A stretch of 64,000 nt of DNA from Methanolinea sp. (GCA_024518585.1 JANIHI010000006.1:1-64000); one strand, 5' to 3'; shown: positions 9,467 to 20,099, counted from the stretch's first letter. Program-made: numbers and translations. The notes: a model not told the origin generated them from the letters alone.

Positions 9467-12400
9467 TCACATCGCCTCGAGGTAGTGCGAGAGTGGCTCA
9501 ATCGTGAGCTGCTCCTTCCTGATTGCCTCGATTGCCATGGTTGCGGCCCTCGCCGCCTGGACGGTCGTAATGTAGGGGACACCGTAATCCACGGCCGCCC
9601 TCATGATCTGGTAGTGGTCCTGCCGGGATTGCTTGTCCGTCGGGGTGTTGATGATGAGACGGATCTCGCCCCGCCGGAGGAGGTCGATCGCGTTGGGTGA
9701 CCCTTCCTGGACCTTCCTGACCTGGTGGGCCGGGATCCCTGCGCCATTGAGGTATTCAACGGTCCCCGCGGTCCCGTAGAGACGCAGGCCCATCTCATGG
9801 AGCTTGCGTGCAATCGGGATGACCTCGTCTTTCTGTTCCTTCGAGATCGAGATGAAGATGTTTCCCTCGAGGGGGAGCGAGTTATCGGCCGAGACGCAGG
9901 CCTTGTAGTACGCCCGGCCGAAGTCGTAGTCAATGCCCATGACCTCGCCGGTACTCTTCATCTCGGGCCCGAGCACCGTGTCCACGCCGGGGAGCTTGTT
10001 GAAGGGGAGGAGGACTTCTTTCACGGCCACGTGGGAGAAGGCCTTTTCATGGTATGCCAGGTCACGGAGTTTCTTTCCGATCATGACCTTTGCCGCTATC
10101 TTTGCCAGCGGGATACCGGTTGCCTTGCTCACGAAGGGGACAGTCCTGCTCGCCCGGGGGTTTGCTTCAAGGACAAAGACCATGCCGTCCTTGACGGCGA
10201 GCTGGATGTTGATGAGGCCAACAACGCCGAGTGCACGTGCAATTTTCCGGGTATACTCCTTCACGGTCTCGATGATGGAAGGCGGGAGGGACTGGGTCGG
10301 GATGACGCATGCCGAGTCACCGCTGTGGACCCCGGCCTCCTCGATGTGTTCCATGATGCCGCCGATGAGGACATCGGACCCGTCGCAGACGGCATCAACG
10401 TCAAGCTCAATCGCGTTCTGGAGGAAGGAATCGATGAGCACCGGGTGGTTCCGGCTCACCCTCACGGCCTCCTTCATGTACCCCTCGAGCTCGATCTCGT
10501 CGTGGATGATCTCCATCGCACGACCGCCGAGAACGTAGGACGGCCGGACGAGGACCGGGTACCCGATGGCCGCGGCCTTTTGCCGCGCCTCGTCGAGGGA
10601 ATAGGCAGAACTGTTGGGCGGGCTCGGTATCCCGAGCTGGTCGAGGAGGACGCTGAACCGGTCGCGGTCCTCGGCGATGTCCATGGAGTCGGGGGATGTC
10701 CCGAGGATCCGGGTGGCAAGCCCAATCCTTTTCAGCTCCGCATGGAGGGGTACTGCCAGGTTCACGGCGTTCTGTCCGCCGAACTGGACCATGACGCCCA
10801 TGTAGGTATCTTTCCGCAGGATGTTGACGACGTCCTCGAGCGTCATGGGTTCGAAGAAGAGGCGGTCGGAGGTGTCAAAGTCGGTGGAGACGGTCTCCGG
10901 GTTATTGTTGACGATATGGACCTCGACGTTTTCCTCCCGGAGTGCCTTGACGGCGTGGACCGTGCAGTAATCAAACTCTATCCCCTGCCCGATCCGGATC
11001 GGCCCCGAGCCAAGGATGAGGACCTTCTGGCGGTCCGTCCGGGGGATCTCGCACTCGGTGTCCCAGGTCGAGTAGAAATAGGGAGTCCGGGCGGGGAACT
11101 CCGCGGCACACGTGTCAACGATCTTGTAGGTCGGTTCCCCGGCCGTCTCCCGGACCTCGTCCGGCGACATCCCTGTCAGCGACGCGATCTCGGCGGCAGA
11201 GAACCCGAACTTCCGTGCACGCAGGATGTCTTCCCTGCCGGGATTTCCTGCAAGTTTCCTCTCCATCTCGACGATGTTTTTGACCTTCTCGATGAAGAAC
11301 GGGGAGATGTGTGTCAGGTCTGCAATCTCCCCGACAGAGAACCCGGCGCGGACGGCGTCAAAGAGCGTGTGGAACCTCTCGTCCGTGGGACGGGAGAGGA
11401 TCATCCGTATCTCCGCGGGTTGCGTGTGCGGTTCAATGTCGGTATCAAGGGACCGGAGTGCCTTCTTGAAAGCCTCCTCGACGGTCCTGCCGATTGCCAT
11501 GACCTCACCCGTGCTCTTCATCGAGGTGGTCAGGGTCCGGTCCGCGTTCCTGAACTTGTCAAACGGCCAGCGGGGGACCTTCACCACGATGTAGTCGATG
11601 GCCGGCTCAAACGATGCCGGCGTGCACCCCGTGACACTGTTTGTTATCTCGTCGAGCCGGAGCCCGATGGCGATCTTGGCGGCGACCCGCGCGATGGGGT
11701 ACCCCGTGGCCTTGGAGGCAAGGGCAGACGAGCGGGAGACGCGGGGGTTGACCTCGATGACGCGGTACTCGCCATCCCGGTAAGCAAACTGGATGTTGCA
11801 CCCTCCCTGGACATCGAGTGCCCGGATGATCTTGATGGCAGCACTCCGAAGGGTCTGGAACTCGTCGTCTCGGAGGGTGAGGATGGGAGCGACAACGACA
11901 CTCTCCCCGGTATGGATGCCCATCGCGTCCACGTTCTCCATCCCGCAGACGATGATGCAGGTATCGGCGGCATCCCGCATCACCTCGAACTCGATCTCCT
12001 TCCAGCCGACGACGGACTCTTCGACGAGAACCTGGTGAATGCGGGAACGGGAAAGCCCGATCTCGATGATCCGGACAAGTTCTTCCCGCGTGTGGGCAAT
12101 GCCACCCCCCGAGCCGCCCAGGGTATAGGCAGGGCGGATGATCGCAGGGAGCCCGACGGTCCGCAGCGCCTCCTCGACCTGGTCCATGCGGTTGAGTATC
12201 ATGCTCCGGGGGACCGGCTCTCCAATCCGCTCCATGAGTGCCCGGAACTTCTCCCGGTCCTCTCCCTGGTAGATTGCCTCAAGGGGGGTGCCGAGGATCT
12301 CGACCCCCGCGAGAGCGCCCCGTTCGGCAAGTTCCGCGGTCATGTTGAGACCCGTCTGCCCCCCCATCCCGGAAAGGATACCGTCGGGTCTCTCCTTCCT

Positions 12401-12634
12401 GATGATCTTCTCGATGATATCGGCCTTGATGGGCTCGATGTAGATCACGTCCGCCATTTCTGGGTCGGTCTGGATCGTCGCCGGGTTCGAGTTCACGAGG
12501 ACGACCCTGACCCCCTCTTCGCGCAGCGCCCTGCATGCCTGGGAACCGGAGAAGTCGAACTCTGCGGCCTGTCCGATCTGGATGGGCCCCGACCCGATCA
12601 GGAGAACCTTCCTGATATGGGGTTTCTTTGGCAT
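9467..12634 (-). CDS. carB: Carbamoyl-phosphate synthase large subunit
   Basis: KVLLIGSGPIQIGQAAEFDFSGSQACRALREEG, duplicated ATP-grasp halves, C-terminal MGS-like domain. Confidence 0.98.
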   Translation of the reverse strand: MPKKPHIRKVLLIGSGPIQIGQAAEFDFSGSQACRALREEGVRVVLVNSNPATIQTDPEMADVIYIEPIKADIIEKIIRKERPDGILSGMGGQTGLNMTAELAERGALAGVEILGTPLEAIYQGEDREKFRALMERIGEPVPRSMILNRMDQVEEALRTVGLPAIIRPAYTLGGSGGGIAHTREELVRIIEIGLSRSRIHQVLVEESVVGWKEIEFEVMRDAADTCIIVCGMENVDAMGIHTGESVVVAPILTLRDDEFQTLRSAAIKIIRALDVQGGCNIQFAYRDGEYRVIEVNPRVSRSSALASKATGYPIARVAAKIAIGLRLDEITNSVTGCTPASFEPAIDYIVVKVPRWPFDKFRNADRTLTTSMKSTGEVMAIGRTVEEAFKKALRSLDTDIEPHTQPAEIRMILSRPTDERFHTLFDAVRAGFSVGEIADLTHISPFFIEKVKNIVEMERKLAGNPGREDILRARKFGFSAAEIASLTGMSPDEVRETAGEPTYKIVDTCAAEFPARTPYFYSTWDTECEIPRTDRQKVLILGSGPIRIGQGIEFDYCTVHAVKALREENVEVHIVNNNPETVSTDFDTSDRLFFEPMTLEDVVNILRKDTYMGVMVQFGGQNAVNLAVPLHAELKRIGLATRILGTSPDSMDIAEDRDRFSVLLDQLGIPSPPNSSAYSLDEARQKAAAIGYPVLVRPSYVLGGRAMEIIHDEIELEGYMKEAVRVSRNHPVLIDSFLQNAIELDVDAVCDGSDVLIGGIMEHIEEAGVHSGDSACVIPTQSLPPSIIETVKEYTRKIARALGVVGLINIQLAVKDGMVFVLEANPRASRTVPFVSKATGIPLAKIAAKVMIGKKLRDLAYHEKAFSHVAVKEVLLPFNKLPGVDTVLGPEMKSTGEVMGIDYDFGRAYYKACVSADNSLPLEGNIFISISKEQKDEVIPIARKLHEMGLRLYGTAGTVEYLNGAGIPAHQVRKVQEGSPNAIDLLRRGEIRLIINTPTDKQSRQDHYQIMRAAVDYGVPYITTVQAARAATMAIEAIRKEQLTIEPLSHYLEAM

Positions 12635-13698
12635 CAGGCCAGCCTCCGGAACATCGTGTCAAAGAAGGGTATCTCAGTATCCCGGGGACCCCCGTGGGCC
12701 TCGGGGTGGAACTGGACGCAGGTGATGTCAAGGTACGGGTCTTCGAATCCCTCGAGGGTCCCGTCGTTCACGTTGGTGTAGATGACACTCGTCCCCTCGG
12801 GAAGGGTCGATGCATCAACGGCATACCCGTGGTTCTGGGTCGTGATGTAGATGCTCCCGTCCTTGTACCGGACGGGCTGGTTCGTCCCCCGGTGCCCGAA
12901 CTTCATCTTGTACGTCTTTGCCCCGAGCCCGAGGGCGCAGATCTGGTTGCCCATGCATATACCATAGATCGGGAGGGTGCCTGCCAGTTCTTTCACGCAC
13001 CGTATTGCGTGCGTGGCAAGGACAGGGTCCCCGGGCCCGTTGCTGATGAAGAGGGCGTCGGGCCTGCACGCGGTCACCTGGTCCGGGGTACAGTCATGGG
13101 GAAAGACGTGCACGTCCGCATCCCTGTGCCGGAGACTGACGAGCATGTTCTTCTTCAGGCCGAGGTCGATGAAGGCGATCCGTTTCCCCTTCCCGGGGAT
13201 GCGGTAGGGCTCCCGGCAGGAGACGTCGGGGATGAGGTCGACCTGGGAGAGGGGGGGAGCATTCCGTGCCAGTTCAATGGCCCTTTCGCTGTCATCGTTC
13301 CCCACAACGAGGCCAGCCCGGAGGGTCCCTTCGACCCTCGTTTTGATGGTGAGCATGCGGGTGTCAACCCCCTGGATCCCAAGGAGACCATTTTCTTCAA
13401 AGAACTGCGAGAGCGAGGGCCAGGCCTCGGGGACGGGGCAGACTTCCCGGACAACGCACCCGCGGGCCCAGACCCTCGGGGCCTGGAAATTCATCCGGTC
13501 GACACCGTAGTTCCCGATCGTCGGGAACGTGAACATCAGGATCTGCCCGTGGTAACTGGGGTCGGTGAGAGCTTCCATGTAACCGCCCATCTGCGTGGAA
13601 AAGACAAGTTCTCCTGCGCACTCCCCCTTCCCGCCAAATCCTTCACCGGCCATGCACGTGCCGTCTTCGAGGCCCAGAACCGCCTTCATGGTTTCCAT
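12634..13698 (-). CDS. carA: Carbamoyl-phosphate synthase small subunit
   Basis: KAVLGLEDGTCMAGEGFGGKGECAGELVFSTQMGGYMEALTDPSYHGQI; glutaminase PIYGICMGNQICALGLGAKTYKMKFGHRG. True start may be MKAVLG, a few codons in. Confidence 0.97.
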   Translation of the reverse strand: METMKAVLGLEDGTCMAGEGFGGKGECAGELVFSTQMGGYMEALTDPSYHGQILMFTFPTIGNYGVDRMNFQAPRVWARGCVVREVCPVPEAWPSLSQFFEENGLLGIQGVDTRMLTIKTRVEGTLRAGLVVGNDDSERAIELARNAPPLSQVDLIPDVSCREPYRIPGKGKRIAFIDLGLKKNMLVSLRHRDADVHVFPHDCTPDQVTACRPDALFISNGPGDPVLATHAIRCVKELAGTLPIYGICMGNQICALGLGAKTYKMKFGHRGTNQPVRYKDGSIYITTQNHGYAVDASTLPEGTSVIYTNVNDGTLEGFEDPYLDITCVQFHPEAHGGPRDTEIPFFDTMFRRLA

Positions 13699-13807
13699 AT
13701 ATGGTGTGCGGGATATGTTTTAATAGGTGTCGGGATACGGGAAAAAGCGGAATTTTGACCCTTCTTCCCGTGGGGGGAGGGGAGGGCAGGTCCCCCCGGA
13801 TGAGGTA

Positions 13808-14734
13808 TCAGACCTCCTGGAAGAGGCTGAAAATATCGTCAAAGTCAACCCTGCCGTTCCCGTTGTAATCAAAGGGGTTGGGAACGAGGTTTTCTTCCAG
13901 CCATTCCAGGGAAAGGAAGAAGACGACCACGTCATCGTAGTCAACCCGGCCATTTCCGTTGATATCTTCAAAATAGCCGTCCCCGTCCGGGTCGCCGGGC
14001 AGGGAATCCTGGCCGGGGAATGGGGATAAAAGGGGAGCCGCCACGCGGACACAACCAGGGACGCTCCGCGTGGAATTTCCGGTCGCCGACTGGACCGAGA
14101 GGTTCACGGTATAGTTCCCGGCAAAACGGTAGAGGTGCGTCGGGTCCCGTTCATGGGAAAGGGCCCCGTCCCCGAATTCCCACTCCCACCCCGTGATGGC
14201 GGGACCGGAAAGGTCGGAAAAATTGACCTGGAGGGGGGCATAGCCAGAGGCCGGGGCGCAGGAAAAATTAGCGGCGGGAGGATCGGGAGGGGCAGGAGTG
14301 GGTGTGGGGGTCGGCACGGGTACCCTCGAGACTGTCAGGTCAAGCCACTGGATCGTCCCTGGAGCATAGATGGCAGCCTGGTCCGCTTTGTGCCCGTTGA
14401 TAAAGAATTCTATCATCACCAATCTCCCGTCCGCGATGTCTTCGCCGAGTGGCTGGACGACCAGTTTCTTCCCAAACATGCAGTCACTCGCGTACTCACC
14501 TTTCACCGTCGTCGTGATGCGCCCCCTCTCGTTTCCTCCTATCGTGGCAGTGATAACGGAACCAGGGGGGGCAGGTTCTCCGAGAATGGAAGCCTTTCCA
14601 AAGAATTTGCAGGGGAGAGGGGTATCGGAGTGTACCGGTGCAGCCAGACTCCCGAGGAGAGCGCAGATCAAGATAAAAAGGGAGAAAGCCCGGATCCGGT
14701 GAACCATACGTATTCCAGCCTTTTTCCCGTTCAT
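13808..14734 (-). CDS. Secreted protein with PKD domain and C-terminal dockerin type I-like repeat pair
   Basis: Signal peptide FSLFILICALLGSLAAPVHS; PKD (PLQVNFSDLSGPAITGWEWEFGDGALSHERDPTHLY); C-terminal duplicated Ca-binding segments DINGNGRVDYDDVVVFF / DYNGNGRVDFDDIFSLF. Confidence 0.85.
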   Translation of the reverse strand: MNGKKAGIRMVHRIRAFSLFILICALLGSLAAPVHSDTPLPCKFFGKASILGEPAPPGSVITATIGGNERGRITTTVKGEYASDCMFGKKLVVQPLGEDIADGRLVMIEFFINGHKADQAAIYAPGTIQWLDLTVSRVPVPTPTPTPAPPDPPAANFSCAPASGYAPLQVNFSDLSGPAITGWEWEFGDGALSHERDPTHLYRFAGNYTVNLSVQSATGNSTRSVPGCVRVAAPLLSPFPGQDSLPGDPDGDGYFEDINGNGRVDYDDVVVFFLSLEWLEENLVPNPFDYNGNGRVDFDDIFSLFQEV

Positions 14735-14946
14735 CCCTTATGTATATATATTTTACCCACATTCTGCGTTGTCTGACCTTGGATCCGGGAAAAAAAGTCA
14801 GAAACCGACAGAAGGGTCGGGGGACACGACGGTCTTTTCCATGCCATTTCTGCTTGCCATTCTCTGTCAGTTTCTGGTTTTTCAAAATTTATGCCGCTAA
14901 AAATAAAAATTATGCGAAATAAACATTTTTTTGGGAAATTAAAAAG

Positions 14947-14956
14947 TTTAAATAGT
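14947..14956 (+). promoter_or_regulatory. TATA-like box upstream of pdaD
   Basis: aaaaagtttaaatag centred about 30 bp upstream of the proposed ATG at 14981. Confidence 0.5.
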
Positions 14957-14980
14957 TACAAACGTGAAAATTTCTTCAAT

Positions 14981-15535
14981 ATGGTCGTCCCAAGCAGAAT
15001 CTTTTTCACAAAGGGGGTGGGTGTTCACCGCGACAGGCTCGCCTCCTTTGAGCTCGCGCTGCGCAAGGCAGGAATCGAGAAGTTCAACCTTGTCTACGTT
15101 TCGAGCATCTTTCCTCCCAACTGTAAGATAGTCTCTGTGGAGGAGGGGTGCCGCCTGCTCGAACCAGGGGAGATAACCTACTGCGTGATGGCCAAGAACG
15201 ATACAAATGAGCCGAACCGCCTCATATCAGCTGCAATAGGACTTGCGCTCCCCAAGGACGCAAACGAGTACGGGTACCTCTCCGAGCACCATGCCTACGG
15301 GGAGACGGCAGAAAAGACGGGGGACTATGCCGAAGACCTGGCTGCGACCATGCTTGCGACCACTCTCGGAATCGAGTTTGATATCAACAAGGCCTGGCAG
15401 GAGAGGGAACAGATCTACAAGGCGAGCGGGAAGATCATTAAGACGACTCAGATTTGCCAGTCGGCGCAAGGGGACAAGAACGGGCTGTGGACGACGGTGA
15501 TCGCGGCAGCAGTCTTCATCACGAACAGGAGCTGA
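14981..15535 (+). CDS. pdaD: Pyruvoyl-dependent arginine decarboxylase
   Basis: [49 protein letters not shown] (SS self-cleavage site), [17 protein letters not shown]. Confidence 0.93.
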   Translation: MVVPSRIFFTKGVGVHRDRLASFELALRKAGIEKFNLVYVSSIFPPNCKIVSVEEGCRLLEPGEITYCVMAKNDTNEPNRLISAAIGLALPKDANEYGYLSEHHAYGETAEKTGDYAEDLAATMLATTLGIEFDINKAWQEREQIYKASGKIIKTTQICQSAQGDKNGLWTTVIAAAVFITNRS

Positions 15536-15546
15536 AAAGCCGGGAA

Positions 15547-16029
15547 TTAAATCAGTCGGATCGTCCCGTCAGCGGTCTTTACACTCACTTTTCCCTTCTC
15601 GGCGGGATAGAAGGTGATTGTTCTCCCCTGGACACCACCCACATCCTCGGCAAGGATGCGGAGGTTCCATTTTTTGAGGTGGAACCGCACGGCTTCGATG
15701 TTCCGATCCCCGATGTTCAGGTTACCCGAAAATGACTGGAACATGGAGGATCCCCCGACGATCTTTGCCCCCAGCGCCTCTTTCTTCGAGCCCTGCTTGT
15801 TCAGTTCCCGGACGAGGAGTTCAACGGCAGTATCGGCATACTTCGCCGGCCGGTCAGTGCGCCCCTGGGAGTCGGGGAGCATGATGTGGGCAAGTCCCCC
15901 GGTATCCCTTTCCATGTCATAGACCACGAGGCCAATGCAGGATCCAAGGCCGATGGAGGACATCGGGGATCTCCCGATATGGTAGTCCCCTATCCCGACC
16001 ATCACGACCTCCTGATTAGGGCTCTGCAT
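15547..16029 (-). CDS. cheD: Chemoreceptor glutamine deamidase CheD
   Basis: VGIGDYHIGRSPMSSIGLGSCIGLVVYDMERDTGGLAHIMLPDS; SSMFQSFSGNLNIGDRNIEAVRFHL. Confidence 0.95.
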   Translation of the reverse strand: MQSPNQEVVMVGIGDYHIGRSPMSSIGLGSCIGLVVYDMERDTGGLAHIMLPDSQGRTDRPAKYADTAVELLVRELNKQGSKKEALGAKIVGGSSMFQSFSGNLNIGDRNIEAVRFHLKKWNLRILAEDVGGVQGRTITFYPAEKGKVSVKTADGTIRLI

Positions 16030-16041
16030 TCCCTTCCCCGG

Positions 16042-16647
16042 TCATTTCATCAGGTTCTCGAGCATCGCCAGTATCTCGTTCAACATCGGCTGGTTGGGCA
16101 GGAGGAACAGGTTACTCGTGATCTTGTACTGGTCGCTGTGCAGCTCCGTCCGGAATATCACGACCTGGTTGATATCAGAAAAGTCCTGTGCGGCCAGGAT
16201 CGACTGGAAAGCTGCATGGGGCATATCGATGATGAGGGAAGGGGGCGAGGGGAGCATGATGATCGACAGGAGGGTTGCCGACGCATCGAGGAACGCAGAG
16301 ACCATGATATTGCCAATCTCGAGGAGGGCACTGTGGTCCATCTCTGTCAGGTCCCTGTCGAGTTCGGTCATCCCGAGCATTGCATTCGTCAGGCGGACGA
16401 CAGAGGTCTTTGGGATGTGCAGGAGCACGTAGCCGCCGCCCGAGACTTCTCCCTGGATCTGGAAAATGACGAGGGCTGCGGGTTCGTCACTGACGTATTC
16501 GTGAACCTTCGCTATATCGACAACGTTGATCTCCGGGACTTCCATTCCGATATTTGTCGAGAGCATCGTGGAGAGGGTGGTTGCTGCATGGGCAGCCCCG
16601 ATGTTCCCAAGTTCCCTCAATGCATCGGATTGCTGAGTTGTAAGCAT
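16042..16647 (-). CDS. cheC: Chemotaxis phosphatase CheC
   Basis: LRELGNIGAAHAATTLSTMLS ... ALLEIGNIMVSAFLDASATLL. Confidence 0.94.
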   Translation of the reverse strand: MLTTQQSDALRELGNIGAAHAATTLSTMLSTNIGMEVPEINVVDIAKVHEYVSDEPAALVIFQIQGEVSGGGYVLLHIPKTSVVRLTNAMLGMTELDRDLTEMDHSALLEIGNIMVSAFLDASATLLSIIMLPSPPSLIIDMPHAAFQSILAAQDFSDINQVVIFRTELHSDQYKITSNLFLLPNQPMLNEILAMLENLMK

Positions 16648-16651
16648 TTTT

Positions 16652-18625
16652 TTAGGTCTCCTTGATAATTGAGTTCACGTCAAGGACAGGGACAACTTCA
16701 CCGTCACCGGGAATGGTAACACCGGAGATACCTCTGACCATGCCGACCACCTTCGAGAGTGGCTTGATCACGACCTCCTGCTGCCCCTCGATCTCGTCGA
16801 CGGCAATGCTCCTCTTCCTGTTCTGGTACTGGAGGACGACGAGAATACTGGTGGAAGGCGACAGCCCGAACATGTCACCCAGCCGGTCGAGCGGGAGGAC
16901 TTCGTCGCGCAGGACAACGGTCTCCCGCCCGCCGATAAAGTGGACCCTCTCGGGGGTGAGGCCTGCCACCTCGACCACGTTGTGGATCGGGATGGCGCAC
17001 CTTCTCCCGTTGATCCTGACCATCATCACGGTGACAATGGCCATCGTGGGCGGGAGGAGGAGTTCAAAAGTCGTGCCCTCGCCCTCCCGGGAATTGACCC
17101 GTATCGTCCCGTGGAGTGATTCAAGAGAAGTCCGCACGACGTCGAGCCCGACGCCTCTCCCGCTGATATCGGTGATCGTGTCGGCGGTGCTGAAACCGGG
17201 ATGGAAGAGGAAGTCGATGATCTCGTCACGGGTCAGGTTCCCGGCATTTTCCGCTGAGATCAAACCCTTCTCGATCGCCTTCCTTTTCACCTTCTCCACG
17301 TGGATCCCCTGCCCGTCGTCTTCGACAGTGATGATCACATTGTCACGGTCCCTCCTGGCAGAGAGGCGGAGCGTTCCCTTGCGGGGTTTCCCTGCAGCCT
17401 CCCGCACGTCGGGGCTCTCGATTCCATGGTCGATGGCATTGCGTATGAGGTGGAGGAGGGGATCGTTCAACCCGTCCATGACGCTCCGGTCGAGTTCCGT
17501 GTCACCCCCTTCAACGATGAATTCCACTTCCTTCCCCTCCCGGTTGGCAATATCCCGGACAGTGCGGGGGAACCTGTTGAAGATGTGCGAGAGGGGGATC
17601 ATCCGGATATCCATCATGAGGGCCTGGAGATCGGACACGGATCGCCCGATCATGCTGAGAGTCTCCTCGAGTGCCTTGATCTGGTGCTCGCGGGCTATCT
17701 CGGTGATGCGGCCCCTGTTGATGACGAGGTCCTCGACGAGGTTCATCATCGTATCGAGTCGGCTGATGTCAACCCGGATATTTTTGACCTCGCGGCCCTT
17801 ATCGGGCTTGTCCAGCTGCCGCGCGGGCTTTTTCTCTTCCTGCGGCGGGGGTGGACCGCCGGCAGCGGCAAGGCAGATGGGGGGAGAGCCGGGGGCATCG
17901 CGATCAGACAGGAATGCAGAGAGGACGTCCGTCGTGCCTGCAATGGCCCGGATAGCATCGATCCCGGCATCGCTCTCGATCTCGACCTCAAACTGCCTGT
18001 TGAAATCTCCGTCCTCGACGACCGAGCGGTCAGGCGTGATCGTCCCGAGAGTCCCGATCTCCTCGAGGTTCTGGAGTATGATCATCGCCCGGAGGTTGGG
18101 GTTATCGCAGGTATCTTTCAGACGCACCGAGAGCAGGTAGTGACGGGAACCCGTGGCCTTTGGTTCATCGATGACTCCGGCACCGCTTTCAGCCTTTTCC
18201 TGATAACTGGTTCCAGGGTGGACTTCGGTTACCGGTGCCTTTCCCCCACCCAGCCAGCGCTTGAGGTCAAGCTCCCACTCGTCGAGATTCTCCGGCATTC
18301 CCGGTCCACCGGCCTCGATATCGTCAAGCATCGCCTCTATCTCATCGGCAGCGGCAAGGAGGGAGTCCATGAGCTCCCGGGAGACGGACAATTTGTTGTT
18401 CCGGATCTCCTGGAAGACGTCCTCCATGGCGTGGCAGAGGCGTTCCATCCCCTTGAACTCCATGGAGGCCGACATCCCCTTGAGCGAGTGAGCCGACCGG
18501 AATATCTCGGCGATTGCCGTTTCAGAGGCTTCTGTCTCGAGGAGCAGGAGATTTTTCACGATATTTTCGTGGTTCTCCCGGGATTCAGCGATGTAGAGTG
18601 ACCGGTAGGCATCGAGTTCTGACAT
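16652..18625 (-). CDS. cheA: Chemotaxis histidine kinase CheA
   Basis: Hpt AEIFRSAHSLKGMSASMEFKGMERLCHAMED; HATPase LIRNAIDHGIESPDVR; CheW-like C-terminus. Confidence 0.97.
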   Translation of the reverse strand: MSELDAYRSLYIAESRENHENIVKNLLLLETEASETAIAEIFRSAHSLKGMSASMEFKGMERLCHAMEDVFQEIRNNKLSVSRELMDSLLAAADEIEAMLDDIEAGGPGMPENLDEWELDLKRWLGGGKAPVTEVHPGTSYQEKAESGAGVIDEPKATGSRHYLLSVRLKDTCDNPNLRAMIILQNLEEIGTLGTITPDRSVVEDGDFNRQFEVEIESDAGIDAIRAIAGTTDVLSAFLSDRDAPGSPPICLAAAGGPPPPQEEKKPARQLDKPDKGREVKNIRVDISRLDTMMNLVEDLVINRGRITEIAREHQIKALEETLSMIGRSVSDLQALMMDIRMIPLSHIFNRFPRTVRDIANREGKEVEFIVEGGDTELDRSVMDGLNDPLLHLIRNAIDHGIESPDVREAAGKPRKGTLRLSARRDRDNVIITVEDDGQGIHVEKVKRKAIEKGLISAENAGNLTRDEIIDFLFHPGFSTADTITDISGRGVGLDVVRTSLESLHGTIRVNSREGEGTTFELLLPPTMAIVTVMMVRINGRRCAIPIHNVVEVAGLTPERVHFIGGRETVVLRDEVLPLDRLGDMFGLSPSTSILVVLQYQNRKRSIAVDEIEGQQEVVIKPLSKVVGMVRGISGVTIPGDGEVVPVLDVNSIIKET

Positions 18626-18631
18626 GGCTTT

Positions 18632-19660
18632 TCAGTTCACCATCCCTTCAACTGTCTTTGCAATCTCGGCCCCGATCTCGTCGAGGGGAAGGACCCGGTC
18701 CACGCAGTTCCGTGCAAGTGCTCCGCGTGCCATGCCATAGACAAGGCAGTCCTGCTCCCGGCAGACAATGGTGCTCCCCCCGTTCTGCTTGACCGTTGCC
18801 ATCCCCTCACCGCCATCGTTCCCCATGCCCGAGAGGATGACGGATACAACCCTTTTTCCGAAAACCGTCGAGGCAGAGATGAACGTCTTGTCCACGGCGG
18901 GGCGGACGCTGTGGAGGGGAGGGGACTGCGAGTGGATGATCCTCCCACCTTTCTGGCCGTTGTCGCCGAGGTAGGCGGATATAACGGAGTGGTATCCGGC
19001 CCGGGAGACATACACGTTCCCCCGGTACAGGACGTCCCCGTTATCGGTCTCCTTGACGGGCATCCTGGATATCCGGTTCAACCGTGTCGCGAGTGACGCA
19101 GTAAAACCTCCTTCCGGCATGTGCTGGGTTATCACCATGGCAGCCGGGAGGGGGGATGGAAACGATGACAAGAGTATATCGAGCATTGGCGGCCCGCCGG
19201 CAGACGCACCAATCACGACGACCTGGTCGGCAATTCCCGGTGCAGGTTTTTCCACCCGCGTGACGTATGAAATCCGGACCAGGTTATGGATCTTGCCGAG
19301 GAGCTCCCGCCCTATCCCCCGGACGGCGCTTATGTCCTTTGGCTTGAGCATGAAGTCGTCTGCGCCAAGCGCCATGGCTTTCCGTGTCATCTCGGCTCCC
19401 TCTGACGTGAGGGACGAGAGCATCAGGACGCGGGGGAAGTCCCCGGAGGGGGGTCGGTTCCGTAGGACTTCAAGGCCGTTCATCCGTGGCATCTCGATAT
19501 CGAGGGTCATGACGTCAGGGGCATACTCCTTGACTTTCTTGAGTGCATCCACGCCATCGACCGCTGTTGCGACCACTTCGATCTCGGGGTCTTTCTCCAG
19601 CATGTCCCTGATCATGGTCCGCATGAAGAGGGAATCGTCAACGACCAGGACGCGGATCAT
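18632..19660 (-). CDS. cheB: Protein-glutamate methylesterase CheB
   Basis: MIRVLVVDDSLFMRTMIRDMLEKDPEIEVV receiver; VVIGASAGGPPMLDILLSSFP; ILSGMGNDGGEGMATVKQNGG. Confidence 0.96.
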   Translation of the reverse strand: MIRVLVVDDSLFMRTMIRDMLEKDPEIEVVATAVDGVDALKKVKEYAPDVMTLDIEMPRMNGLEVLRNRPPSGDFPRVLMLSSLTSEGAEMTRKAMALGADDFMLKPKDISAVRGIGRELLGKIHNLVRISYVTRVEKPAPGIADQVVVIGASAGGPPMLDILLSSFPSPLPAAMVITQHMPEGGFTASLATRLNRISRMPVKETDNGDVLYRGNVYVSRAGYHSVISAYLGDNGQKGGRIIHSQSPPLHSVRPAVDKTFISASTVFGKRVVSVILSGMGNDGGEGMATVKQNGGSTIVCREQDCLVYGMARGALARNCVDRVLPLDEIGAEIAKTVEGMVN

Positions 19661-19664
19661 CGTC

Positions 19665-20036
19665 TCATGAGCCAAGCACGTTCTTGATCTCTTCGAGGAC
19701 CTTTGGGGCCTGGAAGGGCTTGACGATGTATCCCTTCGCCCCCGTCTTGATGGCAAGCTTGACCATCTGTTCCTGTCCCACCGCCGTGCACATCACGACC
19801 TTGGCATTCGGGTCGATTGCCCGGATCCCCTTGAGGGCCTCGATACCGTTCACCTTCGGCATCACGACGTCCATGGTGACGAGGTCCGGCTTGAGCTCCT
19901 GGTACTTGGCGATTGCTTCGTCCCCGTCACCCGCTTCGCCAACGATGTCGTGCCCCCCTGAAAAGAGGATATTCTTGAGGAGGGTACGCATGAAGAGAGT
20001 GTCATCCACTATCAGAATTCTCCCCATATCTACCAT
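19665..20036 (-). CDS. cheY: Chemotaxis response regulator CheY
   Basis: GRILIVDDTLFMRTLLKNILFSGGHDIVGEAGDGDEAIAKY...VTMDVVMPKVNGIEAL. Confidence 0.95.
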   Translation of the reverse strand: MVDMGRILIVDDTLFMRTLLKNILFSGGHDIVGEAGDGDEAIAKYQELKPDLVTMDVVMPKVNGIEALKGIRAIDPNAKVVMCTAVGQEQMVKLAIKTGAKGYIVKPFQAPKVLEEIKNVLGS

Positions 20037-20099
20037 AGTAAAGGTAAATCCGAAGAATTTAAATATTTAATGATTGTCACCGCTCAGACCGCCCGGTTA

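Noticed and set aside
9725-12781. 1018-aa plus-strand ORF opposite carB
   Set aside because: Antisense frame kept open by high GC and codon bias; no recognisable domains, while carB on the minus strand is unambiguous. The same applies to 7962..9365 (+), 4221..5099 (+), 5221..6153 (+), 17300..18601 (+), 49151..50524 (-), 58911..59909 (-) and 61269..62660 (-).
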